A DNA stretch of 64,000 bases from Vespa crabro (GCF_910589235.1 NC_060958.1:2976725-3040724); one strand, 5' to 3'. Shown: positions 40,440 to 55,237, counted from the stretch's first letter. Numbers and translations: made by a program. Notes: generated from the letters alone by a model not told the origin.

Positions 40440-42124
40440 GATATTACTATCAACGTAATTGTTATTAATGTTAATGTTATTCTTGTCATTGTCATTATTA
40501 TTCTTGCTAATATGGTTATTGTTATTTTTATTATTAATGTCATTGCTATTTTTTTATAGATATGATTTTTGTTATTATTGTTATTATTGTTATTATTGTT
40601 ATTATTAATATTAATGTTATTATTGTTATTGTTATTGTCATTCTTATTATTACTGCTATTTTTGATATTGTTATTTTTGATATTGTTATTATTGTTATTA
40701 ATTTTATTGTGATTAATGTATTTGATATTATTGTTAGTATTGCTATTATTTTTATTGTTATTATTGTTATTGTGTTGTTATTCCTATTATTATTATTGTT
40801 GTTATTGCTATTGTTGTTGTTATTACTATTAATGCTATTGTTTTTTTTGTTGTTGTTTTTATTGTTGTTGTTATTACTATTATTTATAACTTATTATTGT
40901 TAATGTTGTCATTATTATTATTACTATAATTATTTCATTGTTATTGTTATTTAAATAATTGTTATTGTTTTTTCTATTATTGTTATTGTTATTATGTTTA
41001 TTGTTATAATTGTTATTGATATTATTGTTATATTGTTATTCTTGTTATTGGTTATTATTGTTGATGTTATTATTATTACTGCTTTTTTTGATTCTGTTAT
41101 TGTTGTTATTGTTATTGTTGATATTTTTATTATTTTTATTTATATAATTGTTATTGTTATTTGTTATTATTGTTATTGTTATTATAATTATTATTGTTAT
41201 TGTTGATATTTCTATTATAGTTATTATTGTTATTGTTAGTATTGTTATTGTTATTATTGGTATTGTTGTTATTTTTATTGTTATTACTATTATTCTATTG
41301 TTATTGTAATTTTTGTTATTGTAAATATGTTTATTGTTATAATTGTTATTGAAGTTATTGTTATATTGTTATTATTGTTATTGGTTATTATTGTAGTTGT
41401 TCTTATTATTACTGCTATTTTTGATACTGTTATTATTATCATTATTATTGTTGATGTTTTTATTATTTTTATTGTTATAATTGTTATTGTTATTAGTAAT
41501 TATTGTTACTTTTGATATTTATATTATAGTTATTAATGTTATCGTTAGTATTGTTATTATTGTTATTGATTTTGGAAATTTTGTTATTGTTGTTATAATT
41601 ATTGTTATTATTGTTATTATTGATATTATTATTGTTATTATTGTTATTGTTGTTATTATTATTGATATTATTATTATTGTTATTATTTTTATTGTGAAGA
41701 TTGTGATTTTTAGTAATGGTTATTATTGTTCTTGTTATTACTTTTAATATTGATATTGTTGTTTCTGTTATTATTGCCTTTGTTATTATAATTTTTGTTA
41801 TTATTATTATTGTTACTATTATTAATATTGTTATTGTTAATACAATTATTGCTCTTATTCATATTTTTATTATAGTAATTGTTTTTGTATTTATTTCTAT
41901 CATTGCAATTGTTATTATTGTTATTGTTAATATTATAATTCTTCTTATTATTACTGTTAATGTTATTTCTGTTATTGTTATTATTTCCATTGCTGTTATT
42001 GTTATTATTATTATTGTTATTTTGATAATATTGTTATTGTTATTATTGTTGTTGTTAACATTGTTATTACTGTTATGGCTATTATTTTTGTTATTGTTAT
42101 TATTGTTAATGTAATATTGTTATT
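40440..42124 (+). repeat. m25, alpha1 monomer (1685 bp)
   Basis: D at 40,994 and E at 41,327. Copy of m20 at offset 8,628 before and 8,604 after a 24 bp deletion near 40,765, which removed two or three 9 bp units. Shares the ctatttttttatag form of the anchor block. Confidence 0.86.
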
Positions 42125-43572
42125 GATATTACTATCAACGTAATTGTTATTAATGTTATTGTTATTCTTGTCATTATCATTATTATTATTGCTAATATGG
42201 TTATTGTTATTTTTATTATTAATGTCATTGCTATTTTTGTTATAGATATGATTTTTGCTATTATTGTTATTATTAATATTAATGTTATTATTGTTATTGT
42301 TATTCTTATTCTTATTATTACTGCTACTTTTGATATTGTTATTTTTGTTGTTATTACTATTATTTATAACTTATTATTGTTAATGTTGTCATTATTATTA
42401 TTACTATTGTTATTTTATTGTTATTGTTATTTAAATAATTGTTATTGTTTTTCCTATTATTGTTATTGTTATTATTTTATTGTTATTATTGTTATTGTTA
42501 TTATTGATATTGTTGATATTGTTTTCATTAATACTTTTATTATTTTTATTGTTGTTATTGTTATTATTGCTATCATTGTTATTGTTATTAACGTTATTGT
42601 TCCTATAGTTATTGCTACATTAGATATTATTAATATTGTTAATATGGTTATTGTTAATATTATTATACTTATTATTATTATTGTTATTGTTATTTTTGTT
42701 ATTGTTATTATGTTTATTGTTATAATTGTTATTGATATTATAGTTATATTGTTATTATTGTTATTGGTTATTATTGTTGATGTTATTATTATTACTGCAT
42801 ATTTTGATTCTGTTATTATTGTTATTGTTATTGTAAATATTTTTATTATTTTTATTGTTATAATTGTTATTGTTATTTGTTATTATTGTTATTGTTAGTA
42901 TTGTTATTGTTATTATTGGTATTGTAAATTTTGTTATTGTTGTTACAATTATTGTTATTATTGTTATTATTGTTATTATTGTTATTGTTGTTGTTATTAT
43001 TGATATTATTGTTATTGTTATTGTTATTATTATTACTGCTATTATTGACGATGATATTATTGTTATTATTTTTATTGTTAACCTTGCGATTTTTATTAAT
43101 CGTTATTATTGTTCTTGTTATTACTTTTTATATTTATATTGTTGTTTCTGTTATTATTGTTATTGTTATTATTGGTATTGTTGTTATTTTTATAGTTACT
43201 ACTATTATTCTATTGTTAATATTGTTATTATAATTTTTGTTATTATTATTATTGTTATTATTATTATTATTGTTATTGTTATTACTGTTATTGCTCTTAT
43301 TCATATTGTTATTATACTAATTGTTTTTGTATTTATTTCTATCATTGTAATTGTTAATATTGTTATTGTTAATATTATAATTCTTCTTATTATTACTGTT
43401 AATGTTATTTCTGTTATTGTTATTATTTCCATTGCTGTTATTGTTATTATTATTATTGTTATTTTGATAATATTGTTATTGTTATTATTGGTGTTGTTAA
43501 CATTGTTTTTACTGTTATGGCTATTATTTTTATTATTGTTATTGTTATTATTGTTTTTGTAATATTGTTATT
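42125..43572 (+). repeat. m26, beta monomer of trimer 1 (1448 bp)
   Basis: Beta block ttttcattaatac near 42,522, tcctatagttattgctac near 42,600, D at 42,710, gacgatgat near 43,047 and aaccttgcgat near 43,080. Only one 9 bp unit precedes the palindrome. Confidence 0.9.
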
Positions 43573-45083
43573 GATATTACTATGAACGTAATTGTTATTA
43601 ATGTTAATGATATTCTTCTCATTGTCATTATTATTCTTGCTAATATGGTTATTGTTATTTTTATTATTAATGTCATTGCTATTTTTGTTATAGATATGAT
43701 TTTTGATATTATTGTTATTATTGTTATTATTGTTATTATTAATATTAATGTTATTATTGTTATTGTTATTGTTATTCTTATTATTACTGCTATTTTTGAT
43801 ATTGTTAATATTGATATTGTTATTAATTTTATTGTGATTAATGTATTTGATATTATTGTTAGTATTGCTATTATTTTTATTGTTATTATTGTATTTGTTA
43901 TTATTGTTATTATTGTTATTGTGTTGTTATTCCTATTATTATTATTGTTGTTATTATTATTGTTGTTGTTATTACTATTATTGCTATTGTTTTTTTTTTG
44001 TTGTTGTTGTTATTGTTGTTGTTATTACTATTATTTATGACTTATTATTGTTAATGTTGTCATTATTATTATTACTATTGTTATTTCATTGTTATTGTTA
44101 TTTTAATAATTTTTATTGTTTTTTCTATTATTGTTATTGTTATTATGTTTATTGTTATAATTGTTATTGATATTATTGTTATATTGTTATTATTGTTATT
44201 GGTTATTATTGTTGATGTTATTATTATTACTGCTTCTTTTGATTCTGTTATTGTTGTTATTGTTATTGTTGATATTTTTATTATTTTTATTTATATAATT
44301 GTTATTGTTATTTGTTATTATTGCTATTGTTATTATAATTATTATTGTTATTGTTGATATTGTTATTGTTATTATTATTATTGTTGTTATTTTTATTGTT
44401 ATTACTATTATTCTATTGTTATTGTAATTTTTGTTATTGTTATTATGTTTATTGTTATAATTGTTATTGAAGTTATTGTTATTATTGTTATTATTGTTAT
44501 TAGTTATTATTGTTGTTGTTCTTATTATTACTGCTATTTTTGATACTGTTATTATTATTATTATTATTGTTGATATTTTTATTATTTTTATTGTTATTAT
44601 TATTTCTGCTATTATTGACGTTGTTATTATTGTTATTATTTTTATTGTTAAGATTGTGACTTTTATTAATGTTTATTATTGTTCTTGTTGTTACTTTTAA
44701 TGTTGATATTGTTGTTTCTGTTATTATTGTCTTTGTTATTATAATTTTTGTTATTATTATTATTGTTACTATTATTAATATTGTTATTGTTATTACTGTT
44801 ATTGCTCTTATTCATATTGTTATTATAGTAATTGTTTTTGTATTTATTTCTATCATTGCAATTGTTATTATTGTTATTGTTAATATTATAATTCTTCTTA
44901 TTATTATATTTAATGTTATTTCTGTTATTGTTATTATTTCTATTGTTGTTATTGTTATTATTATTATTGTAATTTAGATAATATTGTTACTGTTATTATT
45001 GTTGTTGTTAACAATGTTATTATTGTTATGGCTATTATTTTCATTATTGTTATTGTTATTATTGTTAATGTAATATTGTTATT
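43573..45083 (+). repeat. m27, alpha2 monomer of trimer 1 (1511 bp)
   Basis: Anchor variant tatgaacg. Run of 10 T at 43,990-43,999. D at 44,145 and E at about 44,445, 300 bp apart. The next anchor is preceded by gttaacaatg where most copies have gttaacattg. Confidence 0.9.
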
Positions 45084-47036
45084 GATATTACTATCAACGT
45101 AATTGTTATTAATGTTAATGTTATTCTTGTCATTGTCATTATTATTCTTGCTAATATGGTTATTGTTATTGTTATTATTAATGTCATTGCTATTTTTGTT
45201 ATAGATATGATTATTGTTATTATTGTTATTATTGTTATTATTGTTATTATTAATATTAATGTTATTATTGTTATTGTTATTATTATTCTTATTATTACTG
45301 CTATTTTTGATATTGTTATTTTTGATATTGTTATTATTGTTATTAATTTTATTGTGATTCATGTATTTGATATTATTGTTAGTAGTGCTATTATTTTTAT
45401 TGTTATTATTGTATTTGTTATTATTGTTATTATTGTTATTGTGTTGTTATTCCTATTATTATTATTGTTGTTATTGTTATTGTTGTTGTTATTATTATTA
45501 TTGCTATTGTTTTTTTTGTTGTTGTTGTTATTGTTGTTGTTATTACTATTATTTATAACTTATTATTGTTAATGTTGTCATTATTATTATTAGTATTGTT
45601 ATTTCATTGTTATTGTTATTTTAATAATTGTTATTGTTTTTTCTATTATTGTTATTTTTATTACGTTTATTGTTATAATTGTTATTGATATTATTGTTAT
45701 ATTGTTATTATTGTTATTGGTTATTATTGTTGATGTTATTATTATTACTGCTTTTTTTGATTCTGTTATTGTTGTTATTGTTATTGTTGATATTTTTATT
45801 ATTTTTATTTATATAATTGTTGTTGTTATTTGTTATTATTGTTATTGTTATTATAATTATTATTGTTATTGTTGATATTTCTATTATAGTTATTATTGTT
45901 ATTGTTAGTATTGTTATTGTTATTATTGGTATTGTTGTTATTTTTATTGTTATTACTATTATTCTATTGTTATTGTATTTTTTGTTATTGTTAATATGTT
46001 TATTGTTATAATTGTTATTGAAGTTATTGTTATATTGTTGTTATTGTTATTGGTTATTATTGTTGTTGTTCTTATTATTACTGCTATTTTTGATACTGTT
46101 ATTATTATTATTATTATTGTTGATATTTTTATTATTTTTATTTATATATTTGTTATTGTTATTTGTTATTATTGTTATTGTTATTATAATTATTTTTGTT
46201 ATTGTTGATATTTCTATTATAGTTATTATTGTTATTGTTAGTATCGTTATTGTTATTATTGGTATTGTTGTTATTTTTATTGTTATTATTATTATTATTC
46301 TATTGTTATTGTAATTTTTGTTATTGTTAATATGTTTATTGCTATAATTGTTATTGAAGTTATTGTTATATTGTTGTTATTGTTATTGGTTATTATTGTT
46401 GTTGTTCTTATTATTACTGCTATTTTTGATACTGTTATTATTATTATTATTATTGTTGATATTTTTATTATTTTTATTGTTATAATTGTTTTTGTTATTA
46501 GTAATTATTCTTACTTTTGATATTTATATTATAGTTATTATTGTTATCATTAGTATTGTTATTATTGTTATTGTTATTGTAAATTTTGTTATTGTTTTTA
46601 TAATTATTGTTATTATTGTTATTATTGATATTATTATTGTTATTATTGTGATTGTTGTTATTATTATTGATATTATTATTATTGTTATTATTTATATTGT
46701 GAAGATTGTGATTTTTATTAATGGTTATTGTTCTTGTTATTACTTTTAATATTGATATTGTTGTTTCTGTTATTATTGTCTTTGTTATTATAATTTTTGT
46801 TATTATTATTATTGTTACTATTATTAATATTGTTATTGTTAATATTATAATTCTTCTTATTATTACTGTTAATGTTATATCTGTTATTGTTATTATTTTC
46901 ATTGCTGTTATTGTTATTATTATTATTGTTATTTTGATAATATTGTTATTGTTATTATTGTTGTTGTTAACATTGTTATTACTGTTATGGCTATTATTTT
47001 TGTTATTGTTATTATTGTTAATGTAATATTGTTATT
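45084..47036 (+). repeat. m28, alpha3 monomer of trimer 1 (1953 bp)
   Basis: D at 45,663 and E at 45,996 and 46,332. It has lost 90 bp near 46,834, the same segment class missing from m8, which explains its shortness relative to the 2046 bp alpha3 copies. The second E is 3 bp further away than usual. Confidence 0.9.
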
Positions 47037-48484
47037 GATATTACTATCAACGTAATTGTTATTAATGTTATTGTTATTCTTGTCATTATCATTATTATTA
47101 TTGCTAATATGGTTATTGTTATTTTTATTATTAATGTCATTGCTATTTTTGTTATAGATATGATTTTTGCTATTATTGTTATTATTAATATTAATGTTAT
47201 TATTGTTATTGTTATTCTTATTCTTATTATTACTGCTACTTTTGATATTGTTATTTTTGTTGTTATTACTATTATTTATAACTTATTATTGTTAATGTTG
47301 TCATTATTATTATTACTATTATTATTTTATTGTTATTGTTATTTAAATAATTGTTATTGTTTTTCCTATTATTGTTATTGTTATTATTTTATTGTTATTA
47401 TTGTTAATGTTATTATTGATATTGTTGATATTGTTTTCATTAATACTTTTATTATTTTTATTGTTGTTATTGTTATTATTGCTATCATTGTTATTGTTAT
47501 TAACGTTATTGTTCCTATAGTTATTGCTACATTAGATATTATTAATATTGTTAATATGGTTATTGTTAATATTATTATACTTATTATTATTATTGTTATT
47601 GTTATTTTTGTTATTGTTATTATGTTTATTGTTATAATTGTTATTGATATTATAGTTATATTGTTATTATTGTTATTGGTTATTATTGTTGATGTTATTA
47701 TTATTACTGCATATTTTGATTCTGTTATTATTGTTATTGTTATTGTAAATATTTTTATTATTTTTATTGTTATAATTGTTATTGTTATTTGTTATTATTG
47801 TTATTGTTAGTATTGTTATTGTTATTATTGGTATTGTAAATTTTGTTATTGTTGTTACAATTATTGTTATTATTGTTATTATTGTTATTATTGTTATTGT
47901 TGTTGTTATTATTGATATTATTGTTATTGTTATTGTTATTATTATTACTGCTATTATTGACGATGATATTATTGTTATTATTTTTATTGTTAACCTTGCG
48001 ATTTTTATTAATCGTTATTATTGTTCTTGTTATTACTTTTTATATTTATATTGTTGTTTCTGTTATTATTGTTATTGTTATTATTGGTATTGTTGTTATT
48101 TTTATAGTTACTACTATTATTCTATTGTTAATATTGTTATTATAATTTTTGTTATTATTATTATTGTTATTATTATTATTATTGTTATTGTTATTACTGT
48201 TATTGCTCTTATTCATATTGTTATTATACTAATTGTTTTTGTATTTATTTCTATCATTGTAATTGTTAATATTGTTATTGTTAATATTATAATTCTTCTT
48301 ATTATTACTGTTAATGTTATTTCTGTTATTGTTATTATTTCCATTGCTGTTATTGTTATTATTATTATTGTTATTTTGATAATATTGTTATTGTTATTAT
48401 TGGTGTTGTTAACATTGTTTTTACTGTTATGGCTATTATTTTTATTATTGTTATTGTTATTATTGTTTTTGTAATATTGTTATT
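47037..48484 (+). repeat. m29, beta monomer of trimer 2 (1448 bp)
   Basis: Copy of m26 at offset 4,912, with D at 47,622. A few substitutions, for example gttaatgttattattg near 47,403. Confidence 0.9.
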
Positions 48485-49995
48485 GATATTACTATGAACG
48501 TAATTGTTATTAATGTTAATGATATTCTTCTCATTGTCATTATTATTCTTGCTAATATGGTTATTGTTATTTTTATTATTAATGTCATTGCTATTTTTGT
48601 TATAGATATGATTTTTGATATTATTGTTATTATTGTTATTATTGTTATTATTAATATTAATGTTATTATTGTTATTGTTATTGTTATTCTTATTATTACT
48701 GCTATTTTTGATATTGTTATTATTGATATTGTTATTAATTTTATTGTGATTAATGTATTTGATATTATTGTTAGTATTGCTATTATTTTTATTGTTATTA
48801 TTGTATTTGTTATTATTGTTATTATTGTTATTGTGTTGTTATTCCTATTATTATTATTGTTGTTATTATTATTGTTGTTGTTATTACTATTATTGCTATT
48901 GTTTTTTTTTTGTTGTTGTTGTTATTGTTGTTGTTATTACTATTATTTATGACTTATTATTGTTAATGTTGTCATTATTATTATTACTATTGTTATTTCA
49001 TTGTTATTGTTATTTTAATAATTTTTATTGTTTTTTCTATTATTGTTATTGTTATTATGTTTATTGTTATAATTGTTATTGATATTATTGTTATATTGTT
49101 ATTATTGTTATTGGTTATTATTGTTGATGTTATTATTATTACTGCTTCTTTTGATTCTGTTATTGTTGTTATTGTTATTGTTGATATTTTTATTATTTTT
49201 ATTTATATAATTGTTATAGTTATTTGTTATTATTGCTATTGTTATTATAATTATTATTGTTATTGTTGATATTGTTATTGTTATTATTAGTATTGTTGTT
49301 ATTTTTATTGTTATTACTATTATTCTATTGTTATTGTAATTTTTGTTATTGTTATTATGTTTATTGTTATAATTGTTATTGAAGTTATTGTTATAATTGT
49401 TATTATTGTTATTAGTTATTATTGTTGTTGTTCTTATTATTACTGCTATTTTTGATACTGTTATTATTATTATTATTATTGTTGATATTTTTATTATTTT
49501 TATTGTTATTATTATTTCTGCTATTATTGACGTTGTTATTATTGTTATTATTTTTATTGTTAAGATTGTGACTTTTATTAATGTTTATTATTGTTCTTGT
49601 TGTTACTTTTAATGTTGATATTGTTGTTTCTGTTATTATTGTCTTTGTTATTATAATTTTTGTTATTATTATTATTGTTACTATTATTAATATTGTTATT
49701 GTTATTACTGTTATTGCTCTTATTCATATTGTTATTATAGTAATTGTTTTTGTATTTATTTCTATCATTGCAATTGTTATTATTGTTATTGTTAATATTA
49801 TAATTCTTCTTATTATTATATTTAATGTTATTTCTGTTATTGTTATTATTTCTATTGTTGTTATTGTTATTATTATTATTGTAATTTAGATAATATTGTT
49901 ACTGTTATTATTGTTGTTGTTAACAATGTTATTATTGTTATGGCTATTATTTTCATTATTGTTATTGTTATTATTGTTAATGTAATATTGTTATT
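48485..49995 (+). repeat. m30, alpha2 monomer of trimer 2 (1511 bp)
   Basis: Copy of m27 at offset 4,912. D at 49,057 and E at about 49,357. The tatgaacg anchor and the 10 T run are kept. Confidence 0.9.
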
Positions 49996-51773
49996 GATAT
50001 TACTATCAACGTAATTGTTATTAATGTTAATGTTATTCTTGTCATTGTCATTATTATTCTTGCTAATATGGTTATTGTTATTGTTATTATTAATGTCATT
50101 GCTATTTTTGTTATAGATATGATTATTGTTATTATTGTTATTATTGTTATTATTGTTATTATTAATATTAATGTTATTATTGTTATTGTTATTATTATTC
50201 TTATTATTACTGCTATTTTTGATATTGTTATTTTTGATATTGTTATTATTGTTATTAATTTTATTGTGATTCATGTATTTGATATTATTGTTAGTAGTGC
50301 TATTATTTTTATTGTTATTATTGTATTTGTTATTATTGTTATTATTGTTATTGTGTTGTTATTCCTATTATTATTATTGTTGTTATTGTTATTGTTGTTG
50401 TTATTATTATTATTGCTATTGTTTTTTTTGTTGTTGTTGTTATTGTTGTTGTTATTACTATTATTTATAACTTATTATTGTTAATGTTGTCATTATTATT
50501 ATTAGTATTGTTATTTCATTGTTATTGTTATTTTAATAATTGTTATTGTTTTTTCTATTATTGTTATTTTTATTACGTTTATTGTTATAATTGTTATTGA
50601 TATTGTTGTTATATTGTTATTATTGTTATTGGTTATTATTGTTGATGTTATTATTATTACTGCTTTTTTTGATTCTGTTATTGTTGTTATTGTTATTGTT
50701 GATATTTTTATTATTTTTATTTATATAATTGTTGTTGTTATTTGTTATTATTGTTATTGTTATTATAATTATTATTGTTATTGTTGATATTTCTATTATA
50801 GTTATTATTGTTATTGTTAGTATCGTTATTGTTATTATTGGTATTGTTGTTATTTTTATTGTTATTATTATTATTATTCTATTGTTATTGTAATTTTTGT
50901 TATTGTTAATATGTTTATTGTTATAATTGTTATTGATATTATAGTTATATTGTTATTATTGTTATTGGTTATTATTGTTGATGTTATTATTATTACTGCA
51001 TATTTTGATTCTGTTATTATTGTTATTGTTATTGTAAATATTTTTATTATTTTTATTGTTATAATTGTTATTGTTATTTGTTATTATTGTTATTGTTAGT
51101 ATTGTTATTGTTATTATTGGTATTGTAAATTTTGTTATTGTTGTTACAATTATTGTTATTATTGTTATTATTGTTATTATTGTTATTGTTGTTGTTATTA
51201 TTGATATTATTGTTATTGTTATTGTTATTATTATTACTGCTATTATTGACGATGATATTATTGTTATTATTTTTATTGTTAACCTTGCGATTTTTATTAA
51301 TCGTTATTATTGTTCTTGTTATTACTTTTTATATTTATATTGTTGTTTCTGTTATTATTGTTATTGTTATTATTGGTATTGTTGTTATTTTTATAGTTAC
51401 TACTATTATTCTATTGTTAATATTGTTATTATAATTTTTGTTATTATTATTATTGTTATTATTATTATTATTGTTATTGTTATTACTGTTATTGCTCTTA
51501 TTCATATTGTTATTATACTAATTGTTTTTGTATTTATTTCTATCATTGTAATTGTTAATATTGTTATTGTTAATATTATAATTCTTCTTATTATTACTGT
51601 TAATGTTATTTCTGTTATTGTTATTATTTCCATTGCTGTTATTGTTATTATTATTATTGTTATTTTGATAATATTGTTATTGTTATTATTGGTGTTGTTA
51701 ACATTGTTTTTACTGTTATGGCTATTATTTTTATTATTGTTATTGTTATTATTGTTTTTGTAATATTGTTATT
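49996..51773 (+). repeat. m31, alpha3/beta hybrid monomer (1778 bp)
   Basis: Begins as an alpha3 (D at 50,575), continues with sequence of the first-E tail type (gtatcgttattg near 50,820), and at about 50,911-50,940 switches to the beta D subunit (attgatattatagttata). From there it follows m29 at offset 3,289 to its end. One alpha3 end and one beta start were lost in the exchange. Confidence 0.9.
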
Positions 51774-53284
51774 GATATTACTATGAACGTAATTGTTATT
51801 AATGTTAATGATATTCTTCTCATTGTCATTATTATTCTTGCTAATATGGTTATTGTTATTTTTATTATTAATGTCATTGCTATTTTTGTTATAGATATGA
51901 TTTTTGATATTATTGTTATTATTGTTATTATTGTTATTATTAATATTAATGTTATTATTGTTATTGTTATTGTTATTCTTATTATTACTGCTATTTTTGA
52001 TATTGTTATTATTGATATTGTTATTAATTTTATTGTGATTAATGTATTTGATATTATTGTTAGTATTGCTATTATTTTTATTGTTATTATTGTATTTGTT
52101 ATTATTGTTATTATTGTTATTGTGTTGTTATTCCTATTATTATTATTGTTGTTATTATTATTGTTGTTGTTATTACTATTATTGCTATTGTTTTTTTTTT
52201 GTTGTTGTTGTTATTGTTGTTGTTATTACTATTATTTATGACTTATTATTGTTAATGTTGTCATTATTATTATTACTATTGTTATTTCATTGTTATTGTT
52301 ATTTTAATAATTTTTATTGTTTTTTCTATTATTGTTATTGTTATTATGTTTATTGTTATAATTGTTATTGATATTATTGTTATATTGTTATTATTGTTAT
52401 TGGTTATTATTGTTGATGTTATTATTATTACTGCTTCTTTTGATTCTGTTATTGTTGTTATTGTTATTGTTGATATTTTTATTATTTTTATTTATATAAT
52501 TGTTATAGTTATTTGTTATTATTGTTATTGTTATTATAATTATTATTGTTATTGTTGATATTGTTATTGTTATTATTAGTATTGTTGTTATTTTTATTGT
52601 TATTACTATTATTCTATTGTTATTGTAATTTTTGTTATTGTTATTATGTTTATTGTTATAATTGTTATTGAAGTTATTGTTATAATTGTTATTATTGATA
52701 TTAGTTATTATTGTTGTTGTTCTTATTATTACTGCTATTTTTGATACTGTTATTATTATTATTATTATTGTTGATATTTTTATTATTTTTATTGTTATTA
52801 TGATTTCTGCTATTATTGACGTTGTTATTATTGTTATTATTTTTATTGTTAAGATTGTGACTTTTATTAATGGTTATTATTGTTCTTGTTGTTACTTTTA
52901 ATGTTGATATTGTTGTTTCTGTTATTATTGTCTTTGTTATTATAATTTTTGTTATTATTATTATTGTTACTATTATTAATATTGTTATTGTTATTACTGT
53001 TATTGCTCTTATTCATATTGTTATTATAGTAATTGTTTTTGTATTTATTTCTATCATTGCAATTGTTATTATTGTTATTGTTAATATTATAATTCTTCTT
53101 ATTATTATATTTAATGTTATTTCTGTTATTGTTATTATTTCTATTGTTGTTATTGTTATTATTATTATTGTAATTTAGATAATATTGTTACTGTTATTAT
53201 TGTTGTTGTTAACAATGTTATTATTGTTATGGCTATTATTTTCATTATTGTTATTGTTATTATTGTTAATGTAATATTGTTATT
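51774..53284 (+). repeat. m32, alpha2 monomer (1511 bp)
   Basis: Copy of m30 at offset 3,289. D at 52,346 and E at about 52,646. Distinguished by attattgatattagttatt near 52,690 and ttattatgatttctgc near 52,796. Confidence 0.9.
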
Positions 53285-55237
53285 GATATTACTATCAACG
53301 TAATTGTTATTAATGTTAATGTTATTCTTGTCATTGTCATTATTATTCTTGCTAATATGGTTATTGTTATTGTTATTATTAATGTCATTGCTATTTTTGT
53401 TATAGATATGATTATTGTTATTATTGTTATTATTGTTATTATTGTTATTATTAATATTAATGTTATTATTGTTATTGTTATTATTATTCTTATTATTACT
53501 GCTATTTTTGATATTGTTATTTTTGATATTGTTATTATTGTTATTAATTTTATTGTGATTCATGTATTTGATATTATTGTTAGTAGTGCTATTATTTTTA
53601 TTGTTATTATTGTATTTGTTATTATTGTTATTATTGTTATTGTGTTGTTATTCCTATTATTATTATTGTTGTTATTGTTATTGTTGTTGTTATTATTATT
53701 ATTGCTATTGTTTTTTTTGTTGTTGTTGTTATTGTTGTTGTTATTACTATTATTTATAACTTATTATTGTTAATGTTGTCATTATTATTATTAGTATTGT
53801 TATTTCATTGTTATTGTTATTTTAATAATTGTTATTGTTTTTTCTATTATTGTTATTTTTATTACGTTTATTGTTATAATTGTTATTGATATTGTTGTTA
53901 TATTGTTATTATTGTTATTGGTTATTATTGTTGATGTTATTATTATTACTGCTTTTTTTGATTCTGTTATTGTTGTTATTGTTATTGTTGATATTTTTAT
54001 TATTTTTATTTATATAATTGTTGTTGTTATTTGTTATTATTGTTATTGTTATTATAATTATTATTGTTATTGTTGATATTTCTATTATAGTTATTATTGT
54101 TATTGTTAGTATTGTTATTGTTATTATTGGTATTGTTGTTATTTTTATTGTTATTACTATTATTCTATTGTTATTGTATTTTTTGTTATTGTTAATATGT
54201 TTATTGTTATAATTGTTATTGAAGTTATTGTTATATTGTTGTTATTGTTATTGGTTATTATTGTTGTTGTTCTTGTTATTACTGCTATTTTTGATACTGT
54301 TATTATTATTATTATTATTGTTGATATTTTTATTATTTTTATTTATATATTTGTTATAGTTATTTGTTATTATTGTTATTGTTATTATAATTATTTTTGT
54401 TATTGTTGATATTTCTATTATAGTTATTATTGTTATTGTTAGTATCGTTATTGTTATTATTGGTATTGTTGTTATTTTTATTGTTATTATTATTATTATT
54501 CTATTGTTATTGTAATTTTTGTTATTGTTAATATGTTTATTGCTATAATTGTTATTGAAGTTATTGTTATATTGTTGTTATTGTTATTGGTTATTATTGT
54601 TGTTGTTCTTATTATTACTGCTATTTTTGATACTGTTATTATTATTATTATTATTGTTGATATTTTTATTATTTTTATTGTTATAATTGTTTTTGTTATT
54701 AGTAATTATTCTTACTTTTGATATTTATATTATAGTTATTATTGTTATCATTAGTATTGTTATTATTGTTATTGTTATTGTAAATTTTGTTATTGTTTTT
54801 ATAATTATTGTTATTATTGTTATTATTGATATTATTATTGTTATTATTGTGATTGTTGTTATTATTATTGATATTATTATTATTGTTATTATTTATATTG
54901 TGAAGATTGTGATTTTTATTAATGGTTATTGTTCTTGTTATTACTTTTAATATTGATATTGTTGTTTCTGTTATTATTGTCTTTGTTATTATAATTTTTG
55001 TTATTATTATTATTGTTACTATTATTAATATTGTTATTGTTAATATTATAATTCTTCTTATTATTACTGTTAATGTTATATCTGTTATTGTTATTATTTT
55101 CATTGCTGTTATTGTTATTATTATTATTGTTATTTTGATAATATTGTTATTGTTATTATTGTTGTTGTTAACATTGTTATTACTGTTATGGCTATTATTT
55201 TTGTTATTGTTATTATTGTTAATGTAATATTGTTATT
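53285..55237 (+). repeat. m33, alpha3 monomer (1953 bp)
   Basis: Copy of m28 at offset 8,201. D at 53,864 and E at 54,197 and 54,533. It carries the same 90 bp loss, near 55,035. Confidence 0.9.

Larger units (their letters stand above)
25626..42124 (+). repeat. Region of mixed monomers with overlapping duplications
   Basis: Monomer order is alpha1 (rest), beta, alpha2, alpha3, alpha1, alpha3, truncated, alpha3, alpha3, alpha1. Segments repeat at several offsets: 3,755 (29.9-31.8 kb with 33.6-35.6 kb), 4,874 (33.1-35.6 kb with 38.0-40.4 kb) and 8,604 (32.2-33.6 kb with 40.8-42.2 kb). No single period fits the region. It looks like the product of successive unequal exchanges between alpha monomers. 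Confidence 0.85.
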
